Positions 1 through 9,496 of a stretch of 64,000 bases of DNA are shown here, in pieces. The stretch is taken from NCBI RefSeq assembly GCF_000626715.1, contig NZ_AQRA01000001.1:310001-374000 (forward strand), in the 5' to 3' direction. The first letter of the stretch is position 1. The number at the start of each line of letters is the position of its first letter. Source of the DNA: Aquimarina atlantica. Lineage in GTDB: Bacteria > Bacteroidota > Bacteroidia > Flavobacteriales > Flavobacteriaceae. The notes under the pieces were generated by a model that saw only the letters and a program-made list of their open reading frames with translations, was not told where the DNA came from and made no database searches. Position numbers and translations under genes: made by a program.

Positions 1-63
1 GAGGTTTTAGAGTTTATCAAGAACTCTCAGAGAGGAATTATGAAAGGATATTTTTCTAATTAA
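1..63 (+). CDS. lpxA: LpxA (UDP-GlcNAc acyltransferase), C-terminal end only
   Basis: An open frame enters from the left edge and stops at TAA 61-63, giving the last 20 residues, which include FIKNSQRGIMKGYF. This resembles the C-terminal helix of Bacteroidota LpxA, the first acyltransferase of lipid A synthesis. The assignment also rests on gene order: efp and an LpxD-type protein follow directly, as in the usual flavobacterial lpxC/fabZ-lpxA-efp arrangement. Too little is present for domain evidence. Confidence 0.6.
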   Translation, partial: EVLEFIKNSQRGIMKGYFSN

Positions 64-104
64 GAAATTCGATACAGATAATAATCATAAGAAATTAAAG
101 AATA

Positions 105-671
105 ATGGCAAATACTAGTGATATCAGAAATGGATTGTGTATCAGATACAATCACGACATCTATAAAATTATTGAGTTTTTACACGTAAAACCTGGTAAA
201 GGCCCTGCTTTTGTACGTACAAAACTAAAAAGCGTAACTACAGGAAAAGTGATTGATAATACATTTTCTGCAGGTCATAAAATTGATGATGTACGAGTAG
301 AAACGCATAAATTTCAATATTTGTATGCCGAAGGTGATACTTTTCATTTTATGAATACCGAGGATTACAATCAAATTACATTACAAAAATCTAGTTTGGA
401 TGCTCCTGGTTTATTAAAAGAAGGAGAAGTGGTAACCGTTATTATTAATTCTGAAGATCAAATGCCTCTTTCTGTAGAAATGCCTGCAAGTGTTATTCTT
501 GAGGTAACAGCTACCGAGCCTGGTGTTAAAGGAAATACGGCTACCAATGCTACTAAACCCGCAACTGTAGAAACTGGTGCAGAAGTAATGGTGCCTCTTT
601 TTATCAACGAAGGAGATAAAATTAAAGTTGAAACAGAAAAAGGGACGTATAAAGAAAGAATAAAAGAATAA
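105..671 (+). CDS. efp: Elongation factor P
   Basis: A 188-residue protein, the normal length for EF-P, which relieves ribosome stalling at polyproline stretches. The N-terminal KOW-like domain carries the HVKPGKGPAFVRTKLK loop, with Lys32 at the tip that contacts the P-site tRNA. The C-terminal OB domain includes GDKIKVETEKGTYKER. It lies 41 bp after the lpxA stop and 24 bp before an LpxD-type gene, so it is probably cotranscribed with lipid A genes. No unusual residues were noticed. Confidence 0.96.
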   Translation: MANTSDIRNGLCIRYNHDIYKIIEFLHVKPGKGPAFVRTKLKSVTTGKVIDNTFSAGHKIDDVRVETHKFQYLYAEGDTFHFMNTEDYNQITLQKSSLDAPGLLKEGEVVTVIINSEDQMPLSVEMPASVILEVTATEPGVKGNTATNATKPATVETGAEVMVPLFINEGDKIKVETEKGTYKERIKE

Positions 672-695
672 TATTTTATATCCCAAATTTTTATA

Positions 696-1634
696 ATGAA
701 ATTTCCACAAGCGCATACCTTACAACAAATAGCTACTATTATATCGTCAGAGTATGTAGGAGACTCTAATTTCCCGGTTTTAGGGATGAATGAAATTCAT
801 GTAGTTTCCGCGGGAGATATAGTTTTTGTTGATCACCCAAAGTATTACGATAAAGCATTACAAAGTGCTGCAACTGTAATTTTGATTAATAAAGAAGTAG
901 AATGCCCAGAAGGTAAGGCACTCCTTATTTCTGATGACCCTTTTAGAGATTTTAATATACTTACAACATATTTTAAACCCTTCAAAAAAGCAGATTCCTT
1001 AATTTCAGAAACCGCTAAAATTGGTAAAAATACGATCATACAACCCGGTAGTTTTATCGGAAATAATGTGAGTATTGGTGATAATTGTATTATTCATGCC
1101 AATGTGAGTATTTATGATAACACTAGTATTGGTAATAATGTTACTATACATGCTGGGACTATTTTAGGAACCGATGCTTTCTATTATCAAAAAAGACCTC
1201 ATGGATTTGATAAATTAATTTCTGGCGGACGTGTAGTAATAGAAGATAATGTAGATTTAGGGTCGTCCTGCACCATAGATAAAGGAGTTACAGGAGATAC
1301 TATTATAAAAGAAGGAACCAAAATAGATAACCAGGTACATGTTGGTCATGATACTGTAATAGGCAAAAAGTGCTTGATCGCTTCTCAAGTAGGAATTTCG
1401 GGTTGTGTTGTTATTGAAGATGAAGTGACGATCTGGGGACAAGTTGGTATTACTAGCGCTATTACTATTGGTAGCAAAGCCATTATTTCTGCGCAATCAG
1501 GAGTGAGTAAATCATTAGAAGCCAATAAAAGTTATTTTGGAACTCCTGCAGATGATTTTAGGAAAAAATATAAGGAGATCGCGTCAATACGACAAATCCC
1601 TGATTTAATAGATAAATTGAAAAAAAATGAATAA
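696..1634 (+). CDS. LpxD-type UDP-3-O-acylglucosamine N-acyltransferase
   Basis: A 312-residue left-handed beta-helix acyltransferase. Residues about 105-270 are hexapeptide repeats (I-G-x-N-x-x-I pattern). The motif DNQVHVGHDTVIG holds His215 and His218, where LpxD enzymes have their catalytic histidine. The N-terminal about 100 residues form an LpxD-like uridine-binding domain. The family N-acylates UDP-3-O-acyl-glucosamine in lipid A synthesis. Flavobacteria often encode this shorter paralogue after efp as well as a canonical lpxD upstream of lpxC, so the exact substrate is uncertain and no symbol is given. Its 3' end overlaps the next gene by 8 bp. Confidence 0.85.
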   Translation: MKFPQAHTLQQIATIISSEYVGDSNFPVLGMNEIHVVSAGDIVFVDHPKYYDKALQSAATVILINKEVECPEGKALLISDDPFRDFNILTTYFKPFKKADSLISETAKIGKNTIIQPGSFIGNNVSIGDNCIIHANVSIYDNTSIGNNVTIHAGTILGTDAFYYQKRPHGFDKLISGGRVVIEDNVDLGSSCTIDKGVTGDTIIKEGTKIDNQVHVGHDTVIGKKCLIASQVGISGCVVIEDEVTIWGQVGITSAITIGSKAIISAQSGVSKSLEANKSYFGTPADDFRKKYKEIASIRQIPDLIDKLKKNE

Positions 1635-2034
1635 AACAGTTAAGGATATAGTACGATCTTTTTATAAAACAGATCTTATTCATAATACTGAAGCCTTTTC
1701 TGAGTATTTACATCCCGAAATTGAATTGTATTGGAATAGTAGTTTTGGGTTTAATAAGAAAGATTTTAATGATATTAAGGCCATGTTTCATGAAATGGCG
1801 TTGTCTTTTGAAACTTTAAGATGCGAAATTAGTCATCTTATAGCCGAAGGGGATACAGTGACTGTACGACACACGTATTTTGTTCAAACTATCGAAGCGC
1901 CAGATAAAGAAGAGCCTATAGCTCATTTTATTACAATTTGGGAACTTAAAAATGATAAATTGTATAAAGGATATCAAATAAGCCAGCAAGGAGATAATGC
2001 TCCAGAAAGTATAATGTCATTTATTTCAAAATAA
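1627..2034 (+). CDS. NTF2-like (SnoaL-fold) protein
   Basis: A 135-residue protein with the cone-like NTF2 fold pattern: an N-terminal helix (VKDIVRSFYKTDLI), then YLHPEIELYWN, EGDTVTVRHTYF and a late HFITIWELKNDKLYKGYQI strand. Such proteins may be small enzymes or ligand-binding proteins, and no catalytic residues can be assigned here. It overlaps the preceding acyltransferase by 8 bp, which suggests translational coupling. It is probably the last gene before sucD, which has its own promoter-like element. Confidence 0.8.
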   Translation: MNKTVKDIVRSFYKTDLIHNTEAFSEYLHPEIELYWNSSFGFNKKDFNDIKAMFHEMALSFETLRCEISHLIAEGDTVTVRHTYFVQTIEAPDKEEPIAHFITIWELKNDKLYKGYQISQQGDNAPESIMSFISK

Positions 2035-2059
2035 TTAGTTTTTCATTTCAACCATAATT

Positions 2060-2079
2060 TTCAAAAGCTTACTTTTGAA
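2060..2079 (+). promoter_or_regulatory. Palindrome overlapping a -7 box upstream of sucD
   Basis: A perfect 8-bp inverted repeat, TTCAAAAG-CTTA-CTTTTGAA, overlaps TACTTTTG at 2070-2077. That octamer matches the Bacteroidota -7 consensus TAnnTTTG. No clear -33 box is seen at the right distance. The repeat may be an operator for sucD or a weak terminator for the upstream genes without a T tract. Both roles are inferred. Confidence 0.4.
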
Positions 2080-2109
2080 GCTCTAAAAAAAATAAAAAAT
2101 CATAACGCA

Positions 2110-2982
2110 ATGAGTGTTTTAGTTAATAAAGATTCAAAAATTATTGTACAAGGGTTTACAGGTAGTGAAGGTACTTTTCATGCAGGTCAAATGATCGAGT
2201 ACGGAACAAATGTTGTAGGAGGTGTTACTCCAGGAAAAGGAGGACAAACTCATTTAGACAAGCCCGTTTTTAATACCGTAGAAGATGCAGTTAGAGAAGT
2301 AGGTGCAGATACTACAATTATTTTTGTACCACCAGCTTTTGCCGCAGATGCAATTATGGAAGCTGCAGATGCAGGAATAAAAGTAATTATTACAATTACA
2401 GAAGGTATTCCCGTTGCAGATATGATTACGGCATCAAACTACATTAGTGATAAAGGATGTAGACTTATTGGCCCAAATTGCCCGGGAGTAATTACTCCTG
2501 GAGAAGCAAAAGTGGGTATCATGCCAGGATTTGTATTTAAAAAAGGTAATGTAGGTATTGTATCAAAATCTGGTACCTTAACTTACGAAGCAGCAGATCA
2601 GGTTGTAAAACAAGGACTTGGGATAACTACTGCAATAGGAATTGGTGGTGACCCAATTATTGGTACGACTACAAAAGAAGCAGTTGAACTATTGATCAAT
2701 GATTCAGAAACAGATTGTGTAGTTATGATTGGTGAAATTGGAGGTCAATTAGAAGCAGATGCTGCAAAATGGATAAAAGAAAGTGGAACCTCTAAGCCTG
2801 TCGTAGGTTTTATAGCTGGTGAAACTGCTCCTGCAGGACGTACTATGGGACATGCCGGAGCTATTGTTGGTGGTAGTGAAGATACTGCAGCTGCCAAAAA
2901 AGCAATTATGAGGGAATGCGGAATTCATGTAGTAGATTCTCCTGCAGAAATAGGTAAAAAAGTTGCCGAAGTATTAGGGTAA
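2110..2982 (+). CDS. sucD: Succinate-CoA ligase, alpha subunit
   Basis: A 290-residue protein, the full family length. It has an N-terminal CoA-binding Rossmann domain ([18 protein letters not shown]), the SKSGTLTYE segment near 153-160, and a C-terminal ligase domain. GHAGAIVGG places the phosphorylated histidine at His248. It catalyses substrate-level phosphorylation in the TCA cycle together with SucB/SucC. The beta subunit gene is not in this window, so the two are unlinked here. A strong intrinsic terminator follows 27 bp after the stop. Confidence 0.97.
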   Translation: MSVLVNKDSKIIVQGFTGSEGTFHAGQMIEYGTNVVGGVTPGKGGQTHLDKPVFNTVEDAVREVGADTTIIFVPPAFAADAIMEAADAGIKVIITITEGIPVADMITASNYISDKGCRLIGPNCPGVITPGEAKVGIMPGFVFKKGNVGIVSKSGTLTYEAADQVVKQGLGITTAIGIGGDPIIGTTTKEAVELLINDSETDCVVMIGEIGGQLEADAAKWIKESGTSKPVVGFIAGETAPAGRTMGHAGAIVGGSEDTAAAKKAIMRECGIHVVDSPAEIGKKVAEVLG

Positions 2983-3009
2983 AATACTTTAAAATATTAT
3001 AATATTAAA

Positions 3010-3034
3010 GGGTTGCACTTTGCAGCCCTTTTTT
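3010..3034 (+). terminator. Intrinsic terminator after sucD
   Basis: Stem GGGTTGC (3010-3016) pairs with GCAGCCC (3022-3028) around a 5-nt loop and is followed by six T residues. Confidence 0.85.
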
Positions 3035-3408
3035 ATGCTATTGACCAATAACTATACTATAGATTAAACCATCTCTTCCTCAACATATTTCTCTTGGATG
3101 GTAAGTGTCGATATTAGTTCCTGTTATTCCATCAGGGTTACATGGTATGATTTCCCTTCATTAGTAGATTTTTGCTATTCTAGATTTAATTTTGTTGATT
3201 TTTTTACCCCTGAACATTTAGAAAGACCCAGAAGTAAGTCTGTATTTATATGTAACATTTGACCATTTGTTACTATATGTTTTTTGTTAAAAAAACCTTA
3301 AAAACTGTAACATTGATAATAACTACACGTATTATAGTACATTAATTATAAACTAACTCCTATAATCACTCTGGTGTTAAAGACACCATAAAATAATTAA
3401 AATAATAT
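3035..3408. other. Intergenic stretch without an intact gene
   Basis: About 370 bp with no ORF. Two things stand out. On the minus strand at 3050-3154 a protein-like reading (NPDGITGTNIDTYHPREIC, one TGA at 3080-3082, then GRDGLIYS) may be a decayed gene fragment. On the plus strand a small hairpin, TGGTGT-taaag-ACACCA (3372-3388), lies just before the peptidase start and could sit in its 5' leader. No convincing promoter was found. Confidence 0.3.
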
Positions 3409-6390
3409 ATGAAATTAATTAAATCGATTTTGTTATTGCTGTTAGTCATCTGTCTTAGCAATTGTAAAAAATCATCACCAGAAACGAATGTTTCGCAAGA
3501 AATTAAAGTCGAACAACATACCGACGCAGCAGGTTTCAACTATGAAACTGTAACTAACGATCCAACAGGCCTAAGATTATATACTCTAGAGAATGGCTTA
3601 AAAGTATATTTAGCTAAAAATGAAGAAGAACCAAAAATTCAAACTTTTATAGCTGTACGAGCTGGTTCTAATTATGATCCAAAAGAAGCTACGGGGCTTG
3701 CTCATTATTTAGAGCATATGGTTTTTAAAGGTACAGATGAGATAGGTACCCAGGATTTTGAAAAAGAAAAAGTACTACTACAACAGATTTCTGATTTATA
3801 TGAACAGCATAAAGCAGAAACAGACGCAGATAAAAAGAAAGAGATCTATAAAAAGATAGATGAAGTTTCTTTCGAAGCTTCAAAGATTTCGATATCGAAT
3901 GAATATGATAAAATGATTAGCTCTTTGGGAGCAGAAGGAACTAATGCACATACATGGTTTGAAGAGACTGTATACAAAAACAAAATCCCAGCTAATGAAT
4001 TAGATAAATGGCTTACCGTAGAAAGCGAGCGATTTAGCCAATTAGTATTGCGTTTGTTTCATACAGAGCTAGAAGCGGTTTATGAAGAATTTAATAGAGG
4101 GCAAGATAATGATGGCTGGAAATCCTATGCAGCAATGCTAGAAGGATTGTTCCCTAATCACCCATATGGACAACAAAAAACCATAGGAACCTCTGAGCAT
4201 CTTAAAAACCCTTCAATGGTAGCGATACATAATTATTTTGATAAATATTATGTTCCTAATAATATGGCGATGGTGTTGGTTGGTGATATTGATTTTGATC
4301 AAACCATACAAAAAGTAAATAAAGCTTTTGGTAGTTTTGAGAAAAAAGAAGTTGTTCACCCTGTATTACCAAAAGAAGACCCAATAACAAGTCCGGTTAT
4401 TAAAGAAGTATTTGGACCTACAGCAGAATCTGTTTCTGTAGCATTTCGCTCTGCTGCAATAGGTACAAAAGAAGAAAAACTACTCACAGTAGCAGATATG
4501 TTATTGGCTAACGGTAATGCGGGTCTGATTGATTTGAACTTAAATCAGAAACAAGTAGTTCAAAATGCAGGTTGTTCACCTACATTTTTAAATGATTATG
4601 GATATCACCAATTTTATGGATCACCAAAAGAAGGTCAAACTCTGGACGAAGTAAAAGATTTATTGCTTTCTCAAATTGATAAATTGAAAAAAGGAGAGTT
4701 TGAAGATTGGATGATCTCTGCAGTAGTTAATGACTTAAAACTAAGTCAAACAAGAGAATATGAAAATAATACTGCATTAGCTTCAGCATATTATAATGCA
4801 TTTATACATCACCAGGATTGGAAAGATAAGGTCGAATTCTTAAACGAACTTAAAAAAGTTTCTAAACAAGAATTAGTAGATTTTGCAAATTCCTTTTACA
4901 AGGATAATTATGTAGTGATATACAAACGTAAAGGAGAAGATAAAAATATTACTAAAGTAGAAAACCCTGGTATTACTCCGGTAGAACTAAATAGAGATAA
5001 ACAATCAGAATTTATCAAGGCATTCGCTCAACAAGAAACACCCCCTTTAACACCTAAGTTTATAGATTATAAATCGGCAATTAAAGAAACTAAAACCGAT
5101 AGCGAATTAAAAGTATCTTATATTGATAATCCTAATAATGACTTATTTAATCTTAGTATCATTTTTGATATGGGAAGAGATAATGATCGTAAAGTTTCTC
5201 TGGCAACAGGATATCTGGATTATTTAGGTACAGATAAATACTCTCCCGAAGAGTTAAAGAAAGAATTCTATAAACTAGGTATTGATTATTATGTAAATGC
5301 AGGTGCTGATAAAACGTATGTTGGTATTTCTGGATTAAAAGAAAATCTTGATGCAGGTCTGGCTTTATTAGAGCATTTATGGACTAATGCAGTCCCTAAC
5401 CAGGAAACATATGCCAAATATGTTGATCAAATTGCAAAAGGACGCCAGGATAGGAAAACACAAAAAGGAAACATTTTGTGGAATGGGTTGATGAACTACG
5501 GTATGTATGGTGATAATTCTCCTTTGCGTAATATCTATACAATAGGAGAGTTACAAGCTGTTGATCCACAAGAATTAGTAGATAAGATTAAAGAGCTTCG
5601 TAATTTTAAACAACGTATATTTTATTATGGTAAGGATATAGATGCTGCAATTGCATCAATAAACAAAAACCATAAAGTGCAAAGTGAATTGCGGGATTAT
5701 CCAGAAGCAATTAAATATGTCGAAAAAGAAACAGGTGGTAATGTGTACTTTGTGGATTATGATATGGTGCAAAGTGAAATGATATTTTTGGCTAAAGGAT
5801 CAGAGTTTGATCCAAATAAAATGGCAGCTTCAAGATTGTTTAATACATATTTTGGGAGCGGCTTATCATCTATAGTATTTCAAGAAATAAGAGAATCAAA
5901 ATCACTGGCATATTCTGCATTTTCTGCATATTCGACAGCATCAGAAAAAGGAGATTCAAATTATGTATATGCCTATATAGGCACCCAGGCAAATAAGATG
6001 CCTCAGGCAGTAGATGCCATGATGGATTTGATGACTAATATGCCAGAAGCAGAAGAACAGTTTAATGCAGCAAAAGAAGCAACATTAAAGAAAATTGCTG
6101 CCCAGCGTATAACCAAATCTAATATTTTCTGGACTTATGAAGGATTAAAGAAAAGAGGGATAGATAATGATAATCGAGAAGAGATGTATAATACAATTAA
6201 AGATATGACTCTAGAAGATCTTAAATCTTTCTTTAACGAAAATATAAAAGGAGAAACCTATAACGTACTTGTAGTTGGTAATAAAAAAGATGTAAATATG
6301 GATGCGTTATCTAAATTAGGTGTGGTTAAAGAAATGGATATCGATTATCTTTTCAATTATGAGAAGAAAAATGAAGATATAAAACTATAA
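3409..6390 (+). CDS. M16 family zinc metallopeptidase, lipoprotein
   Basis: A 993-residue protein with a lipoprotein signal: hydrophobic residues 5-16 and lipobox LSNC with Cys19. The inverted zinc motif HYLEH at 99-103 marks the M16 (pitrilysin/insulinase) family; a downstream glutamate in ELEAVYEEFNRG is the likely third ligand. The long form holds two tandem M16 halves, the second (about 560-970) without the zinc motif, as expected for a clamshell peptidase. It probably acts at the outer or inner membrane facing the periplasm. An insert between the HxxEH motif and the remaining active site is rich in Lys and Glu (about 130-150) and may be helical. It stands alone, with a terminator on each side. 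Confidence 0.92.
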   Translation: MKLIKSILLLLLVICLSNCKKSSPETNVSQEIKVEQHTDAAGFNYETVTNDPTGLRLYTLENGLKVYLAKNEEEPKIQTFIAVRAGSNYDPKEATGLAHYLEHMVFKGTDEIGTQDFEKEKVLLQQISDLYEQHKAETDADKKKEIYKKIDEVSFEASKISISNEYDKMISSLGAEGTNAHTWFEETVYKNKIPANELDKWLTVESERFSQLVLRLFHTELEAVYEEFNRGQDNDGWKSYAAMLEGLFPNHPYGQQKTIGTSEHLKNPSMVAIHNYFDKYYVPNNMAMVLVGDIDFDQTIQKVNKAFGSFEKKEVVHPVLPKEDPITSPVIKEVFGPTAESVSVAFRSAAIGTKEEKLLTVADMLLANGNAGLIDLNLNQKQVVQNAGCSPTFLNDYGYHQFYGSPKEGQTLDEVKDLLLSQIDKLKKGEFEDWMISAVVNDLKLSQTREYENNTALASAYYNAFIHHQDWKDKVEFLNELKKVSKQELVDFANSFYKDNYVVIYKRKGEDKNITKVENPGITPVELNRDKQSEFIKAFAQQETPPLTPKFIDYKSAIKETKTDSELKVSYIDNPNNDLFNLSIIFDMGRDNDRKVSLATGYLDYLGTDKYSPEELKKEFYKLGIDYYVNAGADKTYVGISGLKENLDAGLALLEHLWTNAVPNQETYAKYVDQIAKGRQDRKTQKGNILWNGLMNYGMYGDNSPLRNIYTIGELQAVDPQELVDKIKELRNFKQRIFYYGKDIDAAIASINKNHKVQSELRDYPEAIKYVEKETGGNVYFVDYDMVQSEMIFLAKGSEFDPNKMAASRLFNTYFGSGLSSIVFQEIRESKSLAYSAFSAYSTASEKGDSNYVYAYIGTQANKMPQAVDAMMDLMTNMPEAEEQFNAAKEATLKKIAAQRITKSNIFWTYEGLKKRGIDNDNREEMYNTIKDMTLEDLKSFFNENIKGETYNVLVVGNKKDVNMDALSKLGVVKEMDIDYLFNYEKKNEDIKL

Positions 6391-6416
6391 AACCAGATAA
6401 ACGATTATTAATTTAT

Positions 6417-6442
6417 AAACCCTGTGAGAAATCACAGGGTTT
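6417..6442 (+). terminator. Terminator after the M16 peptidase
   Basis: Perfect 11-bp stem AAACCCTGTGA (6417-6427) with TCACAGGGTTT (6432-6442) closed by a GAAA tetraloop. The downstream T tract is short. Confidence 0.75.
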
Positions 6443-6443
6443 A

Positions 6444-6476
6444 TTGCTGTTGACCTGTTTGTAATTCTTATATTTG
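6444..6476 (+). promoter_or_regulatory. Probable fabG promoter
   Basis: TATATTTG at 6469-6476 is a perfect -7 box of the Bacteroidota type. TTG occurs at 6444-6446 (22-bp spacer) and 6450-6452 (16-bp spacer) as candidate -33 boxes, neither at the ideal distance. Confidence 0.5.
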
Positions 6477-6533
6477 AATTCACAATGCAAATTATAAATG
6501 GTTTAGATACCACAAAAATTAGAAACATAACGA

Positions 6534-7280
6534 ATGAATCTTTTACAAGGTAAAACAGCTATTATCACTGGAGCTACTCGTGGTATTGGCAAAGGAATAG
6601 CAGAAATTTTTGCACAACAAGGAGCAAATATTGCTTTCACATATAGCTCTTCTGTTGAAGCAGCTAAAACATTAGAAAAAGAATTAAACGGATTAGGGAT
6701 AAAAGCAAAAGGATATCAAAGTAATGCGGCAAGTTACGATCAGGCTCAGGAATTGGCTGCAGATGTCTTAGAAACATTTGGCAGTATTGATGTTTTAGTG
6801 AACAATGCTGGTATTACTAAGGATAACCTTTTAATGCGTATGAGCGAGGAAGACTTTGATAAAGTTATCGAAGTAAACTTGAAAAGCGTATTTAATATGA
6901 CAAAAGCGGTTCAAAGAACTATGCTTAAGCAACGTAAAGGAAGTATAATAAACATGAGTTCGGTTGTTGGAGTAAAAGGTAATGCAGGTCAAGCTAATTA
7001 TGCAGCATCAAAAGCAGGAATTATTGGTTTTTCAAAATCTGTTGCACTAGAACTTGGCTCTAGAAATATTAGAAGCAATGTAGTTGCACCTGGTTTTATT
7101 GAAACCGAAATGACAGAAAAACTTGACGAAAAAGTTGTAGAAGGATGGCGAAATGCAATACCGCTAAAACGAGGAGGTAATCCCGAAGATATTGCAAATA
7201 CATGTCTATTTCTGGCAAGTGATTTAAGTGCTTATATTACAGGACAAGTACTGAATGTAGACGGAGGAATGCTTACTTAA
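6534..7280 (+). CDS. fabG: 3-oxoacyl-[acyl-carrier-protein] reductase
   Basis: A 248-residue short-chain dehydrogenase/reductase that reduces 3-oxoacyl-ACP with NADPH in fatty acid elongation. Visible are the TGATRGIGKGIA nucleotide loop (12-23), NNAG (90-93), serine near 142-143, and the YAASK catalytic pair Tyr156/Lys160. ITGQVLNVDGGM near the end is typical of FabG. It is monocistronic here, away from other fab genes. Other SDR activities cannot be excluded, but the match to FabG is strong along the whole length. Confidence 0.93.
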   Translation: MNLLQGKTAIITGATRGIGKGIAEIFAQQGANIAFTYSSSVEAAKTLEKELNGLGIKAKGYQSNAASYDQAQELAADVLETFGSIDVLVNNAGITKDNLLMRMSEEDFDKVIEVNLKSVFNMTKAVQRTMLKQRKGSIINMSSVVGVKGNAGQANYAASKAGIIGFSKSVALELGSRNIRSNVVAPGFIETEMTEKLDEKVVEGWRNAIPLKRGGNPEDIANTCLFLASDLSAYITGQVLNVDGGMLT

Positions 7281-7444
7281 TTCTAGAATTGCGATTAACG
7301 ATTTATGAATCATTTTTTTGAATATTTTAATATTTTTTGATGCTAAAGTCATTAAATTTCAACTTGTATGAAAAGAGTTGCACTTAACACTCTAAAATAA
7401 ACTGTATTTCGTAACTCAACACATCGTATATCGTAATTTATAGA

Positions 7445-9475
7445 ATGCAAACACAAACAATTTTATTGATCATAGCCGCTTTTATCACAGCATTAATTGT
7501 TGCATTGTTTCAATATTGGTATAAGACAAAAAACAGGAAAAAAAATATCCTGTTTTTTGCTTTTTTACGCTTTCTTAGTGTTTTTGCTCTATTATTATTG
7601 TTAATTAACCCTACCTTCAAACAGAAGACTTATTATATAGAGAAACCTGCTCTGGTAGTTGCTGTTGACAACTCTTCTTCAATAAAATATCTTAAACAAG
7701 ATCAGAAAGTTACTCAGTTTGTAAACCAAATTACTGATAATAAAGAACTTAATGAAAGATTTGATATTGCCTATTATTCGTTTTCTGATAAACTAAATGA
7801 TTCTTTACACTTTTCTTTTGATCAAAAGCAGACTAATATATCAAAAGCATTAGAAGAACTAGAGCAAATTCATAAAAACACAATTGCTCCTACAATTGTG
7901 ATCACTGATGGTAATCAAACTTACGGTAAAGATTATCAATTTAGTAGTATAGGGTATAAGCAAGCGGTATACCCGATTATTTCTGGAGATACAATTAAGG
8001 TACTGGATACCAAAATCCAGCAACTTAATGTTAACCGCTATGCATATTTAAAAAATAAATTTCCGGTAGAGGTAATTCTTACATATTCTGGTAATGAAGA
8101 AATTACAACTACATTTCGTGTAAAATCGGGGAGTAATACAATTTTTTCTCAACCAGTTTCTTTCTCAAGAACAAATAATTCTACGGTGGTTAATTTTACT
8201 CTATCGGCTAGTACAGTAGGTGTAAATCAATACGTTGCCGAATTGGTACCTTTGGATATAGAAAAAAATACAATTAATAATTCAAAAACTTTTGCTGTCG
8301 AGGTAATTGATCAAAAAACCAATGTGTTGTTGATTAGTGATATAGTACATCCAGATCTTGGAGCTATAAAGAAAAGTGTCGAAAGCAATGAAAGACGAAG
8401 TATAACAATTAGTAAACCAAATGAGAATAAAGAGTTAGACGATTATCAATTGGTTATTTTGTATCAGCCTAATACTAGATATAGGGCAGTATATGAAAAA
8501 TTAAATACCTTGAAAAAAAATTATTTTACAATTACAGGCCCAAAGACAGATTGGGTTTTCCTTAATAGGATACAAAATAAATATACCCAGGAAATTACAC
8601 GGCAGAATGAATATTATGTTCCCAGGTATAATACTAATTATGGAGCATTTCTTCAAGAAGATATTGGTTTTCAAGGTTACCCTCCCTTAATAGGAACTTT
8701 TGGAGAAATTAGAATGAATTCGAATCATGACCCTTTATTATATAGAACAATAAGTAATATTGATACAGATGAAATGTTACTTGCAACTATAGAACAAGGA
8801 GGAATAAGAGAAGCTGTTTTGTTTGGAGAGGGAATATGGAGATGGCGAGCTCAAAGTTATTTAGACACTCAAAAATTTGAAGATTTTGATGAGTTTTTTG
8901 GTAAACTGATTCAGTATCTGGCTTCAAATAAAAGAAAGAGTAGATTAAATACCATCTCAGAGTCATTTTATTATGGTAATGCCAGTGTTATTATTAAAGC
9001 AGAGTATTTTACCAAGAATTATGAATTTGATAGGAGAGGAAATTTAAGGATTTCAATTAAAAATAAAGAAACAGAAGCTACACAGACTATACCTATGTTA
9101 TTGAAAAATAATTCATATGAAGTTGATTTAAGCAATCTTGATGCAGGAAATTATGACTATACAGTAACAGTATTAGGTGAGAATATAGCACGTTCTGGAA
9201 GTTTTGCAATCCTGGAATATGATGTAGAACAACAATTTCTTAATGCAGATGTAACAAAACTGAAGCAAGTAGCTACTAATACTAATGGAAAGTCATATTA
9301 TTTAAACCAAAAAGATACACTTATAAAAGAATTACTAGAAGATCAAAGATATCAAATTGTACAGAAAAACAAAGAAAATGTAGTATCTTTAATTGACTGG
9401 AAATATCTTTTGGCAATAGTTATTTTGTTACTTACTATAGAGTGGTTTGCACGAAAATATAACGGACTTATTTAA
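7445..9475 (+). CDS. Membrane protein with a von Willebrand A-like domain
   Basis: A 676-residue protein with two N-terminal membrane helices (about 6-24 and 36-54), a large extracytoplasmic region and a C-terminal helix (about 655-670). VVAVDNSSSI holds a MIDAS-like DxSxS (Asp74, Ser76, Ser78) and TIVITDGNQTYG a second metal-site-like Asp, as in BatA/BatB-type proteins. The C-terminal half contains Ig-like or glutamine-amidotransferase-like segments I cannot assign firmly. It lies 21 bp before an SPFH protein, so the two are probably cotranscribed and may form a membrane quality-control or scaffold unit (inference). Confidence 0.75.
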   Translation: MQTQTILLIIAAFITALIVALFQYWYKTKNRKKNILFFAFLRFLSVFALLLLLINPTFKQKTYYIEKPALVVAVDNSSSIKYLKQDQKVTQFVNQITDNKELNERFDIAYYSFSDKLNDSLHFSFDQKQTNISKALEELEQIHKNTIAPTIVITDGNQTYGKDYQFSSIGYKQAVYPIISGDTIKVLDTKIQQLNVNRYAYLKNKFPVEVILTYSGNEEITTTFRVKSGSNTIFSQPVSFSRTNNSTVVNFTLSASTVGVNQYVAELVPLDIEKNTINNSKTFAVEVIDQKTNVLLISDIVHPDLGAIKKSVESNERRSITISKPNENKELDDYQLVILYQPNTRYRAVYEKLNTLKKNYFTITGPKTDWVFLNRIQNKYTQEITRQNEYYVPRYNTNYGAFLQEDIGFQGYPPLIGTFGEIRMNSNHDPLLYRTISNIDTDEMLLATIEQGGIREAVLFGEGIWRWRAQSYLDTQKFEDFDEFFGKLIQYLASNKRKSRLNTISESFYYGNASVIIKAEYFTKNYEFDRRGNLRISIKNKETEATQTIPMLLKNNSYEVDLSNLDAGNYDYTVTVLGENIARSGSFAILEYDVEQQFLNADVTKLKQVATNTNGKSYYLNQKDTLIKELLEDQRYQIVQKNKENVVSLIDWKYLLAIVILLLTIEWFARKYNGLI

Positions 9476-9496
9476 AATTAAAAACTCAAAATTATT

